A stretch of 64,000 nucleotides of DNA from Desulfovibrio sp. 86 (GTDB taxonomy: Bacteria; Desulfobacterota; Desulfovibrionia; Desulfovibrionales; Desulfovibrionaceae): assembly GCF_902702915.1 (NCBI RefSeq), contig NZ_LR738849.1, positions 2,744,001-2,808,000 of the forward strand, in the 5' to 3' direction. Below are positions 1 through 8,488 of the stretch, one piece after another; positions within the stretch are counted from its first letter, which is position 1; every line of letters starts with the position of its first letter. The position numbers were made by a program, and so were the translations under genes. The notes under the pieces were generated by a model. That model had not been told where the DNA came from. It did not search any database and saw only the letters and a list, made by a program, of their open reading frames with translations.

Positions 1-768
1 ATCTTTGTGCTGGGTTTTGCGGCGCTGATGCTGTTCTGGTTCTCCGCCAGCAATCTCGGCAAGGGAAGCCTTACTGCGGCATCGGACACGCAAAGCAGCG
101 CCGACGGCACAGGCCAGACTCACGGTTGCCCGCGCCCCGAACACCATGGCACGAGCGAAAACCGCTGGCTGGCGCTCCTTGTGGACGTGCTGCTGCAACG
201 CCGCCTGTACCGCGAATCGCGCACACGCTGGGCCATACACGCCCTGATCTTCTTCCCCTTCCTCATCCGTTTCAGCTGGGGCATGCTGGCCCTGCTGGGC
301 TCGCATCAGGCGGCCGCAGCGGAATGGCCCTGGCTTATGCTGGCCAAGGACTGGGCCCCCACGGCCTTCATCTATGACGTCAGCGGTCTTGCCTTGCTGG
401 CGGGCCTTGTGTGGGCCGCCCTGTTCTGGCGCAAGGAAAAGCTGGCGGCAGCCAATGCGCCGCGACACGACTGGCCCGCCCTGTGGCTGCTTTTGGCCAT
501 CACCGTCACCGGCTTTGTGCAGGAAGGCATGCGCATCGCCCTTACCGGCATGCCTGACGGCAGTGAGTGGGCCTTGGCGGGCTACGCGCTGGCCAGCCTG
601 TTCGGCCAGATGACTCCTGCGGAACTGGCCCGCGTGTATGGCTGGGGCTGGTACGCGCACGCCATCGTTACGGCGGTCACCGTGGCCTATATGCCCTTCA
701 GCCAGTTGCGCCACATTGTCACTACCCCGGTTTTTCTGCTTGTCCAAACCCTGAGGGGCCGTCACTAG
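1..768 (+). CDS. HdrE/NarI-like membrane cytochrome b subunit (5' end missing)
   Basis: The reading frame is open from base 1, so the start lies outside the window. The visible 255 residues hold several hydrophobic segments (around residues 5-15, 78-100, 120-140, 158-172 and 218-235) and a soluble charged loop near residues 20-55. The architecture resembles the NarI/DsrM/HdrE family of di-haem cytochrome b subunits that pass electrons between menaquinol and a cytoplasmic Fe-S subunit. Candidate haem ligands are histidines within the membrane segments, but I cannot fix which ones. It ends 26 bp before the lipoate-binding protein gene and that gene is followed at once by an HdrD-like protein, so the three probably form one complex. 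The exact subfamily is an inference. Confidence 0.72.
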   Translation: MFVLGFAALMLFWFSASNLGKGSLTAASDTQSSADGTGQTHGCPRPEHHGTSENRWLALLVDVLLQRRLYRESRTRWAIHALIFFPFLIRFSWGMLALLGSHQAAAAEWPWLMLAKDWAPTAFIYDVSGLALLAGLVWAALFWRKEKLAAANAPRHDWPALWLLLAITVTGFVQEGMRIALTGMPDGSEWALAGYALASLFGQMTPAELARVYGWGWYAHAIVTAVTVAYMPFSQLRHIVTTPVFLLVQTLRGRH

Positions 769-794
769 CCCCGGAACCACATAAGGAGACTGTT

Positions 795-1220
795 ATGGAA
801 ATTGCCGGCTACAATATGCCCGAGGAACTGTATTACGACCAATACCACTTCTGGACCCGTGTTGACGGCGACGAACTGGTCATCGGCATGGACGACTTCG
901 CTGAAAAGCTGGCCGGGCAGATAGTGTTTGTGCAGTTGCCCTTTGTGGGCAAGGCCGTCACGGCGGGCAAGAAGTTCGCCAAGGTGGAGTCCGGCAAGTG
1001 GCTGGGCACGGTCTACAGCCCGGCGGACGGCGAAATAAGCGCCGTCAATGAAGAACTGGAGGCCAACCCCTCCCTCATCAACAGCGACTGCTATGGCAAG
1101 GGCTGGATGTACAAGATCAAGCCCGTGGACAAGAGCCAGATCAATACCCTCATCCACGGCGGCAAGGACGTTATCGAAGCCTGGCTGCTGGAGGATATCA
1201 AGAAATTCAAGAAGGACTAA
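795..1220 (+). CDS. GcvH-like lipoate-binding protein
   Basis: This 141-residue protein has the glycine-cleavage H-protein fold signature: an N-terminal HFWTRVDGDELVIGM stretch and the lipoylation site ESGKW, with Lys68 as the predicted modified residue. The start at 795 follows an AAGGAG ribosome site. No glycine-cleavage T, P or L gene lies near. Instead it sits between a cytochrome b subunit and an HdrD-like Fe-S subunit (3 bp to the next start), and a lipoate-assembly operon follows. That resembles the LbpA proteins of sulfur-oxidising sHdr systems, which carry lipoate as a redox/sulfur carrier rather than serving glycine breakdown. The redox-carrier role is an inference from context; ordinary GcvH is the alternative. 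Confidence 0.88.
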   Translation: MEIAGYNMPEELYYDQYHFWTRVDGDELVIGMDDFAEKLAGQIVFVQLPFVGKAVTAGKKFAKVESGKWLGTVYSPADGEISAVNEELEANPSLINSDCYGKGWMYKIKPVDKSQINTLIHGGKDVIEAWLLEDIKKFKKD

Positions 1221-1223
1221 ATC

Positions 1224-2495
1224 ATGCGTCAGTCAGCATTCAGCATCAGGCAGCGTATGGCCCTGGACGCCTGCACCGAGTGCGGCCAGTGCCTCACCGT
1301 GTGCCCGGCCGTGGCGGCCTCGGGCGATGCGGACCTCTCGGCCCAGGTGCGCATGCACAATCTGAAAAAACTGCTGCGCGACCGCAACTTCTTCTGGAAG
1401 GCGCTCAACGAAATGCTGGGCCGGGAGCCTCTGGCCACGCCGCAGGTGCTCAAGGACTATGGCCTCTCCGTTTTTCGCTGTTCACTCTGCGGCGATTGCG
1501 AAGAGGTCTGCCCGGCCGGTCTGCCCCTCAAGGACATGTGGCTGTCCCTGCGTGAGGAACTCTCGCGCACCGGCGATGCGCCCGACAAGATCCGCATGAT
1601 CCGCGCCAACCTCGACGGCAGCCACAACGTCTTTGACGAGGATAACGACGAGCGCGGCGACTGGGTGGACGACATGCGCAAGCCCCCCAAGGGCGGTTGC
1701 CTGAAGGATTCGGCCGAGGTGGTGTACTTCACGGGTTGCGTGGGCGCCTACTTTCCGCTGGCCCAGAAGATCCCCATGGCCTTTGTGGAAATACTGGATG
1801 CTGGCGGCGTTGATTTCACCATCATGGCCGGCGACGAGTGGTGCTGCGGCTTTCCTTTGCAGGGTTCTGGCCAGAGCGAAGGGCTGCCCGCCATCATCGC
1901 CCACAACGTGGCGGCGGCCAAAGCTCGCGGTGCGCGCAAGGTGGTGTTCACCTGCCCGTCCTGCTACCAGATCTGGCGCGAAGCCTATCCTCCGGAATTC
2001 GAACTGGTCCACGCCTCTGAAATGGTGGCCCAGCTCGTTCTTGAAGACAGGCTCCCCCTGGGCGAACTGCCCATGACCGTCACGTATCACGACCCTTGCG
2101 ACCTTGGACGCGGCGGGCGTGTTTTTGACGAGCCGCGCGCGATTATGGCCCGCATCCCCGGCCTCACTCTGGTGGAGATGGAGCATAACCGCGAGCATTG
2201 CCTGTGCTGCGGGGGCGGCGGCAACCTCGAGATGATCGATCCCGATCTTTCCGCAGCCATGGCCAAACGCAAGGTCGAGGAGGCCGTGGCCACAGGTGCG
2301 GAGGCCATTATCACCAACTGTCAGCAGTGCGTGCGCACCATGATGACCTACGCCAAGCGTAACAAGGTCAGCATAGATGTCATGGATATGAGTCAGCTTG
2401 TGGCCAAGTCCATAGAGGCTGGCCGCAAGGCTCTGGCTGTGGCCGAAGCCGCCAGGACGGCGCAGCCCGAGAGCGCCGCAGGAACGCAGGGATAA
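1224..2495 (+). CDS. HdrD-like (Fe-S) protein with two CCG domains
   Basis: The 423-residue protein starts with two [4Fe-4S] ferredoxin motifs: Cys17, 20, 23, 27 and Cys86, 89, 92, 96. Two cysteine-rich CCG domains follow, the first with WCCGFP and CPSCY and the second with HDPC, CLCCGGGG and NCQQC. This is the domain order of HdrD, DsrK and GlpC, in which the CCG cysteines hold an unusual catalytic [4Fe-4S] cluster that acts on disulfides or carries electrons. With the upstream cytochrome b it makes an HdrDE-like membrane pair, and the lipoate protein between them is a likely dithiol/disulfide partner. The C-terminus is Ala-rich. It is the last gene before a terminator hairpin. Confidence 0.9.
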   Translation: MRQSAFSIRQRMALDACTECGQCLTVCPAVAASGDADLSAQVRMHNLKKLLRDRNFFWKALNEMLGREPLATPQVLKDYGLSVFRCSLCGDCEEVCPAGLPLKDMWLSLREELSRTGDAPDKIRMIRANLDGSHNVFDEDNDERGDWVDDMRKPPKGGCLKDSAEVVYFTGCVGAYFPLAQKIPMAFVEILDAGGVDFTIMAGDEWCCGFPLQGSGQSEGLPAIIAHNVAAAKARGARKVVFTCPSCYQIWREAYPPEFELVHASEMVAQLVLEDRLPLGELPMTVTYHDPCDLGRGGRVFDEPRAIMARIPGLTLVEMEHNREHCLCCGGGGNLEMIDPDLSAAMAKRKVEEAVATGAEAIITNCQQCVRTMMTYAKRNKVSIDVMDMSQLVAKSIEAGRKALAVAEAARTAQPESAAGTQG

Positions 2496-2498
2496 TAA

Positions 2499-2541
2499 CC
2501 GGGAACTGGGGGGTAGTGGGTGCCCCCCGGCTCCCGTTTTC
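2499..2541 (+). terminator. Probable rho-independent terminator
   Basis: A stem begins with CGGGAACTGGGGGG and is closed by CCCCCCGGCTCCCG, followed by TTTT. It lies 4 bp after the HdrD-like gene and separates it from the lipoate ligase gene. Confidence 0.7.
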
Positions 2542-2806
2542 AGAATTTTCAAGCAGTTTGCCAATAAAATGCATTGATTGCTCTGTGAGGATTTTTCTGA
2601 AAAATCCTTGCCAGAAATGTGAACAGGCAGGCTTTTGCCTGCCGCTTGCAAGCATTTCAGGCGGTTAATGCTCCAGTTGCTTCATGCGACAGCCAGGCGC
2701 GTGCCGCAAATGGAGCCGCACAGGCACTTGATCTCAAAAAGCCGGGGAGAAGGCCCCCGGTCCGCCGGGGACGGTTCTTCCCCGCCAGACTTCAAGGGGT
2801 AGTTTC
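2542..2806 (+). promoter_or_regulatory. Leader and presumed promoter region of the lipoate-assembly operon
   Basis: About 265 bp without a convincing gene. It contains a hairpin-capable GC tract (around 2741-2772, AGCCGGGG / CCCCGG-type pairing) just before the ligase gene. I see no clear -35/-10 pair, but a promoter must lie here if the upstream terminator works. The ribosome site AAGGGG at 2794-2799 precedes the ligase start. Confidence 0.4.
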
Positions 2807-4504
2807 ATGAAAGCGCAGTGGCGACTGTTGGACTTGCCGCCCATGACGGCGGCGGAAAACATGGCTCTGGATGAAGTGCTGGTGGAGGTGCGCGGAAGCG
2901 GACACTCCAGGGATACACTGCGTTTTCTGCAGTTCCGTCCGGCAACGGTGCTGGTGGGTTTTCATCAGTCCCTGCAGGAAGAAGTGCGCCTGTCCTACTG
3001 CCGTGAGCACGGCATTGACGTGAACCGGCGCATCACGGGCGGCGGCGGCCTGCTTTTTGACGAAAACCAGCTCGGCTGGGAAATCATTTGCGCCAAGTCC
3101 TTTTTCGGCGTGGGCATCCCCAACGCCAATTTGTTCCGCCGCCTGTGCGAGCCCACCATCACAGCCCTGCGCGGCATGGGCATTGACGCGGCCTTCAGGC
3201 CCCGCAACGACATTGAGGTGGCGGGCCGCAAAATTTCGGGCACGGGCGGCACGGACTGCGAGTCGGCCTTTTTGTTCCAGGGCACGCTGCTGGTGGATTT
3301 TGACATTGAAACCATGCTCAAATGCCTGCGCGTGCCTGTGGAAAAACTCAAGGCCAAGGAAATAGATTCCATCAAAAAAAGAGTGACCTGCCTTGCCTGG
3401 GAATTGGGCCGCGTGCCCGAAACCAGGGAAGTGAAGCGCAACCTTGTGGAAGCCTTTGAGCAGCACATGGGCATCACGCTCAGGCTTGGCGGCCTCACGG
3501 CCGAAGAAGAGGATCTGCTGTCAAAGAAGCTGCCGCATTTCCAGTCGCAGGAATGGATAGACATGGTGCGCCCCACCTATGAGAAAACAGAGGTGGTGCA
3601 GGGCGCGCGCAAGTCTCCTTTCGGCCTTGTGCGCGTGACCATGCAGTTGAACATACCGCGCAAAACGCTCAAGAATATGTATATCACCGGCGATTTCCTG
3701 TCCTTTCCGTCGCGGGCGCTTTTTGACCTTGAGGCCGCCCTGCGCGGCCAGCCCCTGGACGGCGACCATTTGTGCGGCATTATTACTGATTTTTTCAAGG
3801 CTGGCAAAATTGCCATACCGGACATGGGTGCGGAAGATATCTGCATTCCCCTGCGCATGGCTCTGGAAAAAGCCGCCATCGCCCGTCACGGCATCCCCCT
3901 TGAGCACTGCAACCGCATCTTCACCACCAACGGCAGTTTTGACGAAGTGCTGGCGGCAGGGCCACAGGCGCTGCTTTTGCCGTACTGCGCCAAACTCAAG
4001 GACTGCGACCTGCGCTTTACCCGGGCGTGCCGCGCCTGCGGCGAATGCTCTGTGGGCGACGCCTGGACCTTGGGGCGCGAGCGCAAGTGGCGCACGGTCT
4101 GCATCACCAGCTTCGAGCATCTCATGCAGGAGCTGGAAAAAATGAAGGGGCAGGGCGTGTCCGCCTTTATCGGCTGTTGCTGCCAGCCTTTCTACATCAA
4201 GCATGTGGAGGATTTCGACCGCCTTGGCCTGCCCGGCATTCTCATCGATATCGAAAATACCACCTGCTATGACCTTGACCAGAGCGAAGCCGCCCACAGG
4301 GGAGAATTCTCCAGCCAGACCATGCTGAACATGGCCTTGCTGCATGACATCCTTCGGGTTGCCGGACAGGCCGAGTTAGCCGGACAGGCTGCAGGGGCCG
4401 GGCAGCCAATCATGACGGAAGGCGCGGCAGGCATAGCGCCCGGTGTCACGCCCGGTGTAACGGCTGACGCGGAAAAAGTGGGGGGGACGCATGCTGCATT
4501 ATGA
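2807..4504 (+). CDS. Lipoate--protein ligase-like protein fused to DUF116 domain
   Basis: The N-terminal ~250 residues are a lipoate/octanoate:protein ligase domain: RRITGGGGLLFDE matches the RRxSGGGxVxHD loop, and GRKISG carries the catalytic lysine. Residues ~255-350 resemble the LplB accessory domain, so the protein is of the sLpl(AB) kind. From about residue 385 it continues into a DUF116-like domain with many cysteines (PYCAKLKDCDLRF, CRACGEC near 408, GCCCQPF near 455) that probably binds a metal or cluster. At 565 residues it is far longer than LplA (about 340). It overlaps the next gene by 14 bp, starting a four-gene operon. Predicted role: octanoyl or lipoyl transfer to the H-like protein upstream. 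Confidence 0.88.
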   Translation: MKAQWRLLDLPPMTAAENMALDEVLVEVRGSGHSRDTLRFLQFRPATVLVGFHQSLQEEVRLSYCREHGIDVNRRITGGGGLLFDENQLGWEIICAKSFFGVGIPNANLFRRLCEPTITALRGMGIDAAFRPRNDIEVAGRKISGTGGTDCESAFLFQGTLLVDFDIETMLKCLRVPVEKLKAKEIDSIKKRVTCLAWELGRVPETREVKRNLVEAFEQHMGITLRLGGLTAEEEDLLSKKLPHFQSQEWIDMVRPTYEKTEVVQGARKSPFGLVRVTMQLNIPRKTLKNMYITGDFLSFPSRALFDLEAALRGQPLDGDHLCGIITDFFKAGKIAIPDMGAEDICIPLRMALEKAAIARHGIPLEHCNRIFTTNGSFDEVLAAGPQALLLPYCAKLKDCDLRFTRACRACGECSVGDAWTLGRERKWRTVCITSFEHLMQELEKMKGQGVSAFIGCCCQPFYIKHVEDFDRLGLPGILIDIENTTCYDLDQSEAAHRGEFSSQTMLNMALLHDILRVAGQAELAGQAAGAGQPIMTEGAAGIAPGVTPGVTADAEKVGGTHAAL

Positions 4505-5555
4505 CGTGCTGATTGTGGGCGCTGGCCCCGCCGGTTCCAGCGCCGCCAGAGCCGCCGCGCAGGCCGGAGCTTCCGTGGCCCTTGTGGAGCGCCGCAGTGC
4601 CGTGGGCGTGCCCGTGCGCTGCGCCGAATACATACCTGCCATGCTGGTGGGGCAGGCTGACGTGGGCAAGGACTATATCGCTCAGGCCACGCTTGGCATG
4701 CGCAGTTACCTGCATGGGCACCGTATTCAGGACATGGCGGCTCCGGGCTATGTCATCCACCGTGACAAATTCGATCAGGCGCTGGCCAGCGCCGCTGCGG
4801 ATGCCGGGGCGCATATGCTGCTGGGGCACTGCGTTCTTGGCCGTGAAGGCGGGCAGGGCAGTTGCGTCATGTTGTCCACGCCCGCCGGAGGGATGACCAG
4901 CATAAAGGCCAAGGTGGTCATCGGGGCGGACGGCCCGCATTCGCGCGTGGCCCAATGGGTCGGGCTGCCCAATACCCATTGCCTGCCGTCCATACAGGTG
5001 CGCCTGCCCCTGCGCAAAACCCTGGAACATACCTGCATATATTTTGATGAAAGCATCACTGCCGGCTATGCCTGGCTTTTTCCCAAGGGCGACGTCGCCA
5101 ATGTGGGGCTCGGCATGCTGCGTCAAAGGCATACGCCGGGGCTGCGCCGGGTGCTGCGGCGTTTTGTGCGCGGTCTGTCGGCCCTTGGGCTGGTGCGCGA
5201 CGAACCCCTGGCGTTCACGGGCGGCTGGATACCCGCCGGGCCTCCCAGGCCCTGCGTATCTGGCGACATCCTGCTGGCCGGAGACGCGGCGGGGCATACC
5301 CATCCCATAACAGGGGCGGGCATCTTTCAGGCCGTCATGGGCGGGCAGATGGCTGGCCGCTGGGCGGCCCGCGCCGTTCGGGAGGACCGCCTGGCTGTTT
5401 TGCAGGGCTACGCGGACGAATGGAACGACTTTTACGGCGACGTTCTGTCCCACGCCTACAACCGCAGGCTGGACTGGGAAGGGCATAACGGCGTGCTGGA
5501 CCAGTCCATAAACAGATTCTGGATAGGATTCAGGGAATACTATGCGGCCTCTTGA
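4491..5555 (+). CDS. lipT: FAD-dependent oxidoreductase, LipT/geranylgeranyl-reductase-like
   Basis: A 354-residue flavoprotein. The N-terminus has the FAD dinucleotide fold (GAGPAGSSAARAAAQAG followed by a glutamate), then GADGPHSRV and, near residue 265, LLAGDAAGHTHPITGAGI, the order seen in geranylgeranyl-reductase-type flavoproteins. It overlaps the ligase gene before it and the radical SAM gene after it by 14 bp each, so translation is probably coupled. FAD proteins called LipT accompany the sLpl(AB)/LipS1/LipS2 lipoate pathway, where they may supply electrons to the radical SAM enzymes. The name rests on this gene neighbourhood; the reaction is not shown by the sequence. Confidence 0.8.
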   Translation: MLHYDVLIVGAGPAGSSAARAAAQAGASVALVERRSAVGVPVRCAEYIPAMLVGQADVGKDYIAQATLGMRSYLHGHRIQDMAAPGYVIHRDKFDQALASAAADAGAHMLLGHCVLGREGGQGSCVMLSTPAGGMTSIKAKVVIGADGPHSRVAQWVGLPNTHCLPSIQVRLPLRKTLEHTCIYFDESITAGYAWLFPKGDVANVGLGMLRQRHTPGLRRVLRRFVRGLSALGLVRDEPLAFTGGWIPAGPPRPCVSGDILLAGDAAGHTHPITGAGIFQAVMGGQMAGRWAARAVREDRLAVLQGYADEWNDFYGDVLSHAYNRRLDWEGHNGVLDQSINRFWIGFREYYAAS

Positions 5556-6501
5556 CCACTGGGACGACGTACAGCTGGAGCAGGCCCGTGAGCTTTCGTG
5601 GGCGCGGCACGGCAAAAAAATACTCTTCTACCTGCCAGGCATGTTTGTGCGTGACGGCGTGCAGGGGCAATACCCCGCGCTTTCCGTCACTGGCCGCGAC
5701 TGCGCGCAGCACTGCGCCCACTGCGGCGGCGCGCTGCTGCAGAGCATGCCCGATGTGAGCAAACCCGGCAGCCTGCTGGAAAAGTGCAGGGCGCTTGAGG
5801 CGCAGGGTGTGCAGGGCGTGCTGCTTTCCGGCGGCTGTGACGGCCGGGGGCGGGTTCCGTGGAAGAATTTCATCAACGCCATTGCCGAAGTAAAGCGGCA
5901 GACAGGGCTTTTTGTGTCCGTCCACTGCGGCATGCTAGATGCGGCCACCGCACGAGATCTGAAAAGCGCCGGGGCGGATCAGGCCCTCATTGACATTATC
6001 GGCAGCGCTGAAACGTATTACAAGGTCTATCATCTTGAAGACGGCCCGGAAATGCTGGACAGCAGCCTTGATGCGCTGGCCCGGGCAGGGCTGCCTGTGG
6101 TGCCGCACATTGTGGCCGGACTGCACTTCGGCAAGCTGCTCGGCGAAAGCTGGGCTCTGGAAATCGTTGCCCGGCGTCCGCCAGCCCTGCTGGTCATCGT
6201 GGCCTGCATGAACCTGCCCGGCACGGACATGGCGGGCATGACCCCGCCAGGAGCGCGCGAGGTCTGCGGCGTCATTTTGCGGGCACGGGAACTCATGCCG
6301 GATACGGAAATAAGCCTGGGCTGCGCCCGCCCCCGCAAGGGCGCCGCCGATCTGGAAGAACTGGCCCTGCTGGCCGGGGTCAACCGCATGGCTCTGCCCT
6401 CACAGGAGGCCGTGGCCATGGCCTCCTGCATGGGGCTTGAGACGCAGTTTCGCAAGACCTGCTGCTCGGTGCGTCTGGGCGAGGGCACGGCTGGCTGGTG
6501 A
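5542..6501 (+). CDS. Radical SAM protein, LipS-type lipoyl synthase component
   Basis: The radical SAM cluster motif CAQHCAHC (Cys54, Cys58, Cys61) is present in a 319-residue protein. A glycine-rich GVLLSGGCDGRG follows, as in radical SAM enzymes that bind SAM. It overlaps lipT by 14 bp. Together with the second radical SAM gene 91 bp downstream it matches the LipS1/LipS2 pair, two biotin-synthase-like enzymes that jointly insert sulfur at C6 and C8 of protein-bound octanoate in place of LipA. I cannot decide from sequence alone which of the two is LipS1. A further cluster could be bound by Cys residues near the C-terminus (CC in KTCCSVR). Confidence 0.82.
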   Translation: MRPLDHWDDVQLEQARELSWARHGKKILFYLPGMFVRDGVQGQYPALSVTGRDCAQHCAHCGGALLQSMPDVSKPGSLLEKCRALEAQGVQGVLLSGGCDGRGRVPWKNFINAIAEVKRQTGLFVSVHCGMLDAATARDLKSAGADQALIDIIGSAETYYKVYHLEDGPEMLDSSLDALARAGLPVVPHIVAGLHFGKLLGESWALEIVARRPPALLVIVACMNLPGTDMAGMTPPGAREVCGVILRARELMPDTEISLGCARPRKGAADLEELALLAGVNRMALPSQEAVAMASCMGLETQFRKTCCSVRLGEGTAGW

Positions 6502-6592
6502 AAGGCCGGTACGGGTAGGATATCCGCTCACGTACGCCACGTGACGGGCATATGGAAAAAACGTCTGCTTGAGGGCAGTCAGCGAGGAAAAT

Positions 6593-7687
6593 ATGAGCCA
6601 AGCCACCGAATTGAAAAGTCAATGTTCCCCCAGTCAGGGTCTTTGCGGGCAGGAACCCGCGCCGGAAAGCCCCGATGTCGTGCGCATGAGCCTTGCCGCC
6701 GCCATGACGCTGGACTTCGCGCCGGGCAGCTTTTACCGCAATGCCTGCCTTTCCTGCGTCAATCTTCTTCTGACCTACCGCTCGGGATGCGCGGCCCGCT
6801 GTTCCTACTGCGGCCTTTCAGGGGCCAAGGAAAAGCGCCCCATCAAGAGCTTCATCCGCGTAAGCTGGCCTTCCTTTACCGTGGATGAAATCATTGCGGG
6901 CATTTTGCGGCGTCAGGAGCGCGTCAAGCGCATCTGCATATCCATGCTTACCAACAGCCGCGCCCCGCGCGACGCCACGGACATCTGCCGCCGTTTGCGC
7001 GCGGCCGTGGACATTCCGGTTTCCCTGCTCATCTCGCCGACCATCCTGACGCGCCGCCATCTGGAAGAATTCCGCGACGCCGGAGCGGACAAGATCGGCG
7101 TGGCCATCGACCTCGCCACGCCGGAGCTCTTCGCCCGGTACCGTGGGGCCGGGGTAGGGGGGCCGCACTCCTGGGAGCGCTACTGGCAATGCCTGGAAGA
7201 AAGCCTGGATGTTTTCGGCAAGGGCATGGCCGGTTCGCACTTTATGGTCGGCATGGGCGAAACCGAAGAAGAGATGAGCCGCGCCATGCAGCGTGTGCAT
7301 GACATGGGCGGCAACACGCATCTGTTCTCGTTTTTCCCCGAGGGAGGCTCGCCTCTGGCCGAGCATCTGCCGCCGCCCATTGACCAGTACCGCCGCATCC
7401 AGCTGGCGCGCTGGCTCATCGACCACGATCATGCCCGCGCCGAGAACTTCACCTACAATCAGCGCCGGGCCATCACCGGATACGGGCTTCCAAAGGACGC
7501 GCTGGACGGTTTCATCAACGCTGGCGAGCCCTTCCGCACCTGCGGCTGCACGGGCCGCGACGGCGAGGTGGCCTGCAACCGCCCCTACGCCAATTCGCGC
7601 CCCGGCCCTGGCATACGCAACTATCCTTTCAAACCGGAAGAGGCGGACGTGCGCCATATCCGCCTGCAAATGGGCTTGCCTTTGTAA
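6593..7687 (+). CDS. Radical SAM protein, second LipS-type lipoyl synthase component
   Basis: A 364-residue protein with the radical SAM motif CAARCSYC (Cys66, Cys70, Cys73). The start at 6593 follows a GAGGAA ribosome site. The C-terminal part has TCGCTGRDGEVACNRPYANSRP-type cysteines that may hold an auxiliary Fe-S cluster serving as sulfur donor, as in biotin-synthase-like lipoyl synthases. Gene order (ligase, FAD protein, radical SAM, radical SAM) supports a role in lipoate assembly on the upstream H-like protein. A hairpin terminator follows within 10 bp, so this is the last gene of the operon. Confidence 0.82.
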   Translation: MSQATELKSQCSPSQGLCGQEPAPESPDVVRMSLAAAMTLDFAPGSFYRNACLSCVNLLLTYRSGCAARCSYCGLSGAKEKRPIKSFIRVSWPSFTVDEIIAGILRRQERVKRICISMLTNSRAPRDATDICRRLRAAVDIPVSLLISPTILTRRHLEEFRDAGADKIGVAIDLATPELFARYRGAGVGGPHSWERYWQCLEESLDVFGKGMAGSHFMVGMGETEEEMSRAMQRVHDMGGNTHLFSFFPEGGSPLAEHLPPPIDQYRRIQLARWLIDHDHARAENFTYNQRRAITGYGLPKDALDGFINAGEPFRTCGCTGRDGEVACNRPYANSRPGPGIRNYPFKPEEADVRHIRLQMGLPL

Positions 7688-7695
7688 TTTGCGGC

Positions 7696-7716
7696 AAAGG
7701 CCGCAAGGGCCTTTTT
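7696..7716 (+). terminator. Rho-independent terminator of the lipoate operon
   Basis: Stem AAGGCC / GGCCTT with a GCAAG loop followed by TTT, starting 9 bp after the stop codon of the second radical SAM gene. Confidence 0.75.
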
Positions 7717-7726
7717 CGCAACCTGC

Positions 7727-7767
7727 GAAACTGGAACAGGATCGGGCAGGCATCCTGTTTCAGTTTC
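7727..7767. repeat. 16-bp inverted repeat between lip operon and esterase gene
   Basis: GAAACTGGAACAGGAT is followed after 9 bases by ATCCTGTTTCAGTTTC, which pairs at 15 of 16 positions. It would form a strong hairpin but lacks a T-run, so it may be a second transcription barrier, an RNA-processing site or a dispersed hairpin repeat. Confidence 0.6.
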
Positions 7768-7873
7768 GTAGACAGTGTGCCGCGTTGAGTGGGCGGCACG
7801 GGGCCGCGCCGGTTTACCCCTCCGACGCGGCCCATTCTTTGACGCCGCAAAGGGAGAGGAGTAAAAAACACGC

Positions 7874-8467
7874 ATGACCTTGATCTGCCTGGGCGACAGC
7901 CTCACATATGGCTTCGGTATTCCCCGTCACCGGGTATGGCCTTCATTGCTGGCCAAAACCACAGGCATGAAGGTGCTCAACTGGGGCATCAACGGCGACA
8001 CCACAGGCGGCATGCTGGCCCGTTTTCAGGCCCACAGCGCCGTTAAGGACGCCCATGCGGCCATTCTTATGGGCGGGTTCAACGATCTCGCTCTGGGCGC
8101 GGACCTTGGCGTGGTAAAAGCCAATATGTTCGCCCTGGTGCAGCAATGCTTCAGTGTACGCGTCAAGCCGGTGCTCGGCATTCCCATCCCCGTGCGTCAC
8201 CCCATCACCTTTCCCCTGCTGGCCAGTATGGATGTGGATCGGGCCTGCGCCGCCTATGACGGATTACGGCCCTGGCTGCACAGCCTGGCCGAAGATTTTT
8301 CCTTGCCTGTGGTGGATTTTTATCGGCGCTTTGAAGAGTTTTTAGTCTCTGCGGCCCTCAACGGCAGAGAGTATTTTGACGCCCTGTACACTGACGGCCT
8401 GCACGCCAGCGAAGCCGGGCACGCCCTCATGGCGCAGGAGGCCGCAAGGGCGCTGCACAAGATCTGA
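7874..8467 (+). CDS. SGNH/GDSL-type esterase (TesA/arylesterase-like)
   Basis: The 197-residue protein shows the four SGNH blocks: GDSLTYG with Ser9 as nucleophile, a glycine in NWGINGDTTGG, GGFND with the oxyanion asparagine, and DGLHAS with Asp174 and His177 completing the triad. Length fits single-domain TesA-type lysophospholipase/arylesterases. No signal peptide is visible, so it is probably cytoplasmic, unlike E. coli TesA. The preceding bases AGGGAGAGGAG give a ribosome site. It is a single-gene unit between hairpin-rich spacers; the natural substrate cannot be told. Confidence 0.88.
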   Translation: MTLICLGDSLTYGFGIPRHRVWPSLLAKTTGMKVLNWGINGDTTGGMLARFQAHSAVKDAHAAILMGGFNDLALGADLGVVKANMFALVQQCFSVRVKPVLGIPIPVRHPITFPLLASMDVDRACAAYDGLRPWLHSLAEDFSLPVVDFYRRFEEFLVSAALNGREYFDALYTDGLHASEAGHALMAQEAARALHKI

Positions 8468-8488
8468 TCGCTTCTGCTCCCAGAGTGC

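Noticed and set aside
1482-2651. Long open frame (389 codons) opposite the HdrD-like gene
   Set aside because: It is the antisense shadow of a well-recognised GC-rich gene, has no ribosome site and its translation matches no protein family.
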